In this document: positions 5,797-6,331 of the stretch, in pieces | How the letters are laid out: every line of letters starts with the position of its first letter | Position numbering within the stretch: the first letter of the stretch is position 1 | Assembly: GCA_031276475.1 (NCBI GenBank) | Contig: JAISMZ010000045.1 | Coordinates: 1-6,331 of the forward strand | Origin: Coriobacteriales bacterium | Lineage (GTDB): Bacteria; Actinomycetota; Coriobacteriia; Coriobacteriales; UBA8131 | Length of the DNA stretch: 6,331 bases | Direction of reading: 5' to 3' | Notes under the pieces: generated by a model | Seen by the model: the letters and a program-made list of their open reading frames with translations, nothing else | Told to the model about the DNA's origin: nothing | The model's database searches: none | Translations under genes and position numbers: made by a program

Positions 5797-6297
5797 ATGA
5801 GCATCAAGGCAAAGGCATTCAAGTTCGGAGACGACATCAACACCGACTACATCATCTCCGGCTAGTATAATTTCAAGAGCTACGACCTGACCGAGATGGC
5901 CCATCACGCCATGGAGGAGCTCGACCCCGACTATTATGCCAAGGTCTCGCCCGCGGGCGGCATTCTTGTGGCCGGCAGCAACTTTGGCTGTGGCTCGTCG
6001 CGCGAGCAGGCGCCGCTGGTACTGATAAATTCCAATACCCAAGCCGTTGTTGCCAGCAGCTTTGCGCGAATATTCTTTCGCAACGCGATAAATACCGGGC
6101 TGCCGGTGGTGCAGGCCGACACCTCTGGAATCTCTGATGGTGACGACTTGGAACTCGACCTGCAGGCCGGCGTTCTGCGCAACCTCAGCAGCGGCGCTCA
6201 GATCCCCTTTGCGCCGCTGCCCCCAGTGATGGCCACGCTTTTGGCCGACGGCGGCCTGGCGCCACAATTTCGTAAGAACGGTGGTTTTGCGTTATGA
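5797..6297 (+). pseudogene. Aconitase-superfamily hydro-lyase small subunit (LeuD/DmdB type), interrupted by in-frame TAG
   Basis: Read through the TAG, the gene gives 166 residues, the normal length for a LeuD-type swivel subunit that closes over the active site of its large partner. Family motifs are intact: GDDINTDYIISG (11-22), then after the stop NFGCGSSREQAPL, SFARIFFRNAINTGLPVV and the C-terminal region to TGA. The TAG is codon 23, where relatives have Arg or Lys (xGRY or xGKY), directly before the loop that decides substrate choice (here YNFK). The start ATG 5797 has GAGGA six bases upstream. An internal ATG at 5896 would restart at residue 34 without the essential loop and has no ribosome binding site. 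So the product is either lost or made only by TAG read-through. The next gene overlaps its stop by 4 bp, so the operon layout is preserved. Confidence 0.85.
5863..5865 (+). other. In-frame TAG at codon 23 of the small subunit
   Basis: The codons read ATC ATC TCC GGC TAG TAT AAT TTC AAG. The frame and similarity to LeuD-type proteins are continuous on both sides. A single change from AAG (Lys) or CAG (Gln) would make it; a CGG (Arg) ancestor needs two changes. No gene that ends within the window uses TAG as its stop; those stops are TAA or TGA. Confidence 0.9.
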
Positions 6298-6331
6298 CAG
6301 AGAAGAAAAAATCTCCTGCCCCTGCGCAGGC
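6294..6331 (+). CDS. Start of next operon gene, unrecognised (partial)
   Basis: ATG at 6294 overlaps the small-subunit TGA in the arrangement ATGA, a classic coupled start. GGTGG about nine bases upstream is a fair ribosome binding site. Only twelve codons are visible before the window ends (MTEKKKSPAPAQ), a polar, lysine- and proline-rich N-terminus with no signal peptide feature. The family cannot be told. By position it is likely another enzyme of the same pathway, for instance a malate-type dehydrogenase or a lyase, but that is a guess from context. Confidence 0.6.
   Translation, partial: MTEKKKSPAPAQ

Noticed and set aside
5753..5800. 15-codon mini-frame between the two hydro-lyase subunits (TGAATG at its start, ATGA at its end)
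   Set aside because: It has no Shine-Dalgarno sequence and simply bridges the gap. It might aid translational coupling, but nothing shows that it encodes a functional peptide.
5677..6267. Long minus-strand frame of 196 codons across the hydro-lyase genes
   Set aside because: It is antisense to clear LeuC and LeuD motifs; its openness reflects the high GC of these genes.
1..6331. CRISPR array, rRNA, tRNA or transposase gene
   Set aside because: No regularly spaced repeats, no RNA gene signatures and no transposase-like protein were found on either strand.

Overview
The window looks like part of a bacterial chromosome from an obligate anaerobe. It carries a molybdopterin oxidoreductase of the type abundant in anaerobic Coriobacteriia and Clostridia-like Bacillota, a short TetR regulator of a kind common in those groups, and a LeuC/LeuD-type hydro-lyase pair. 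The lineage is an inference from protein style only; no marker gene is present.

Layout. On the minus strand, reading right to left: a tetR-family regulator (3324-2791), then a DMSO-reductase-superfamily catalytic subunit (2572-71), then the start of a ferredoxin-like iron-sulfur subunit (58-1, cut by the window edge). A perfect 22-bp palindrome lies between the regulator and the oxidoreductase and is the best operator candidate. On the plus strand, divergently: an aconitase-superfamily large subunit (4451-5752), its small subunit (5797-6297), and the first 12 codons of a further gene that overlaps the small-subunit stop by 4 bp (6294 onward). Between the two transcription units is about 1.1 kb without a convincing gene. 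It holds a likely tetR promoter, a 175-bp segment bounded by exact 18-bp inverted repeats, and a short protein-like fragment.

The most striking feature is damage, or apparent damage, in three otherwise well-conserved genes. The oxidoreductase is split by an in-frame TAA exactly followed by ATG. The small subunit has an in-frame TAG at codon 23, at the conserved basic residue just before the substrate-specificity loop. The large subunit has its best Shine-Dalgarno sequence placed for an ATA codon rather than for the GTG that opens the reading frame. A whole-genome stop-codon change is unlikely, because tetR ends normally on TAA. The choices are a decaying locus, sequence errors, or, for the TAG alone, pyrrolysine or another suppression.

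How the genes might work together: the oxidoreductase plus its Fe-S partner would form a cytoplasmic two-subunit Mo/W enzyme (no Tat signal is visible), controlled by the TetR regulator. The hydro-lyase pair would interconvert a branched or substituted malate with its isomer or dehydrated form, in leucine-type biosynthesis or in an anaerobic degradation pathway. The substrate of neither enzyme can be read from the sequence.
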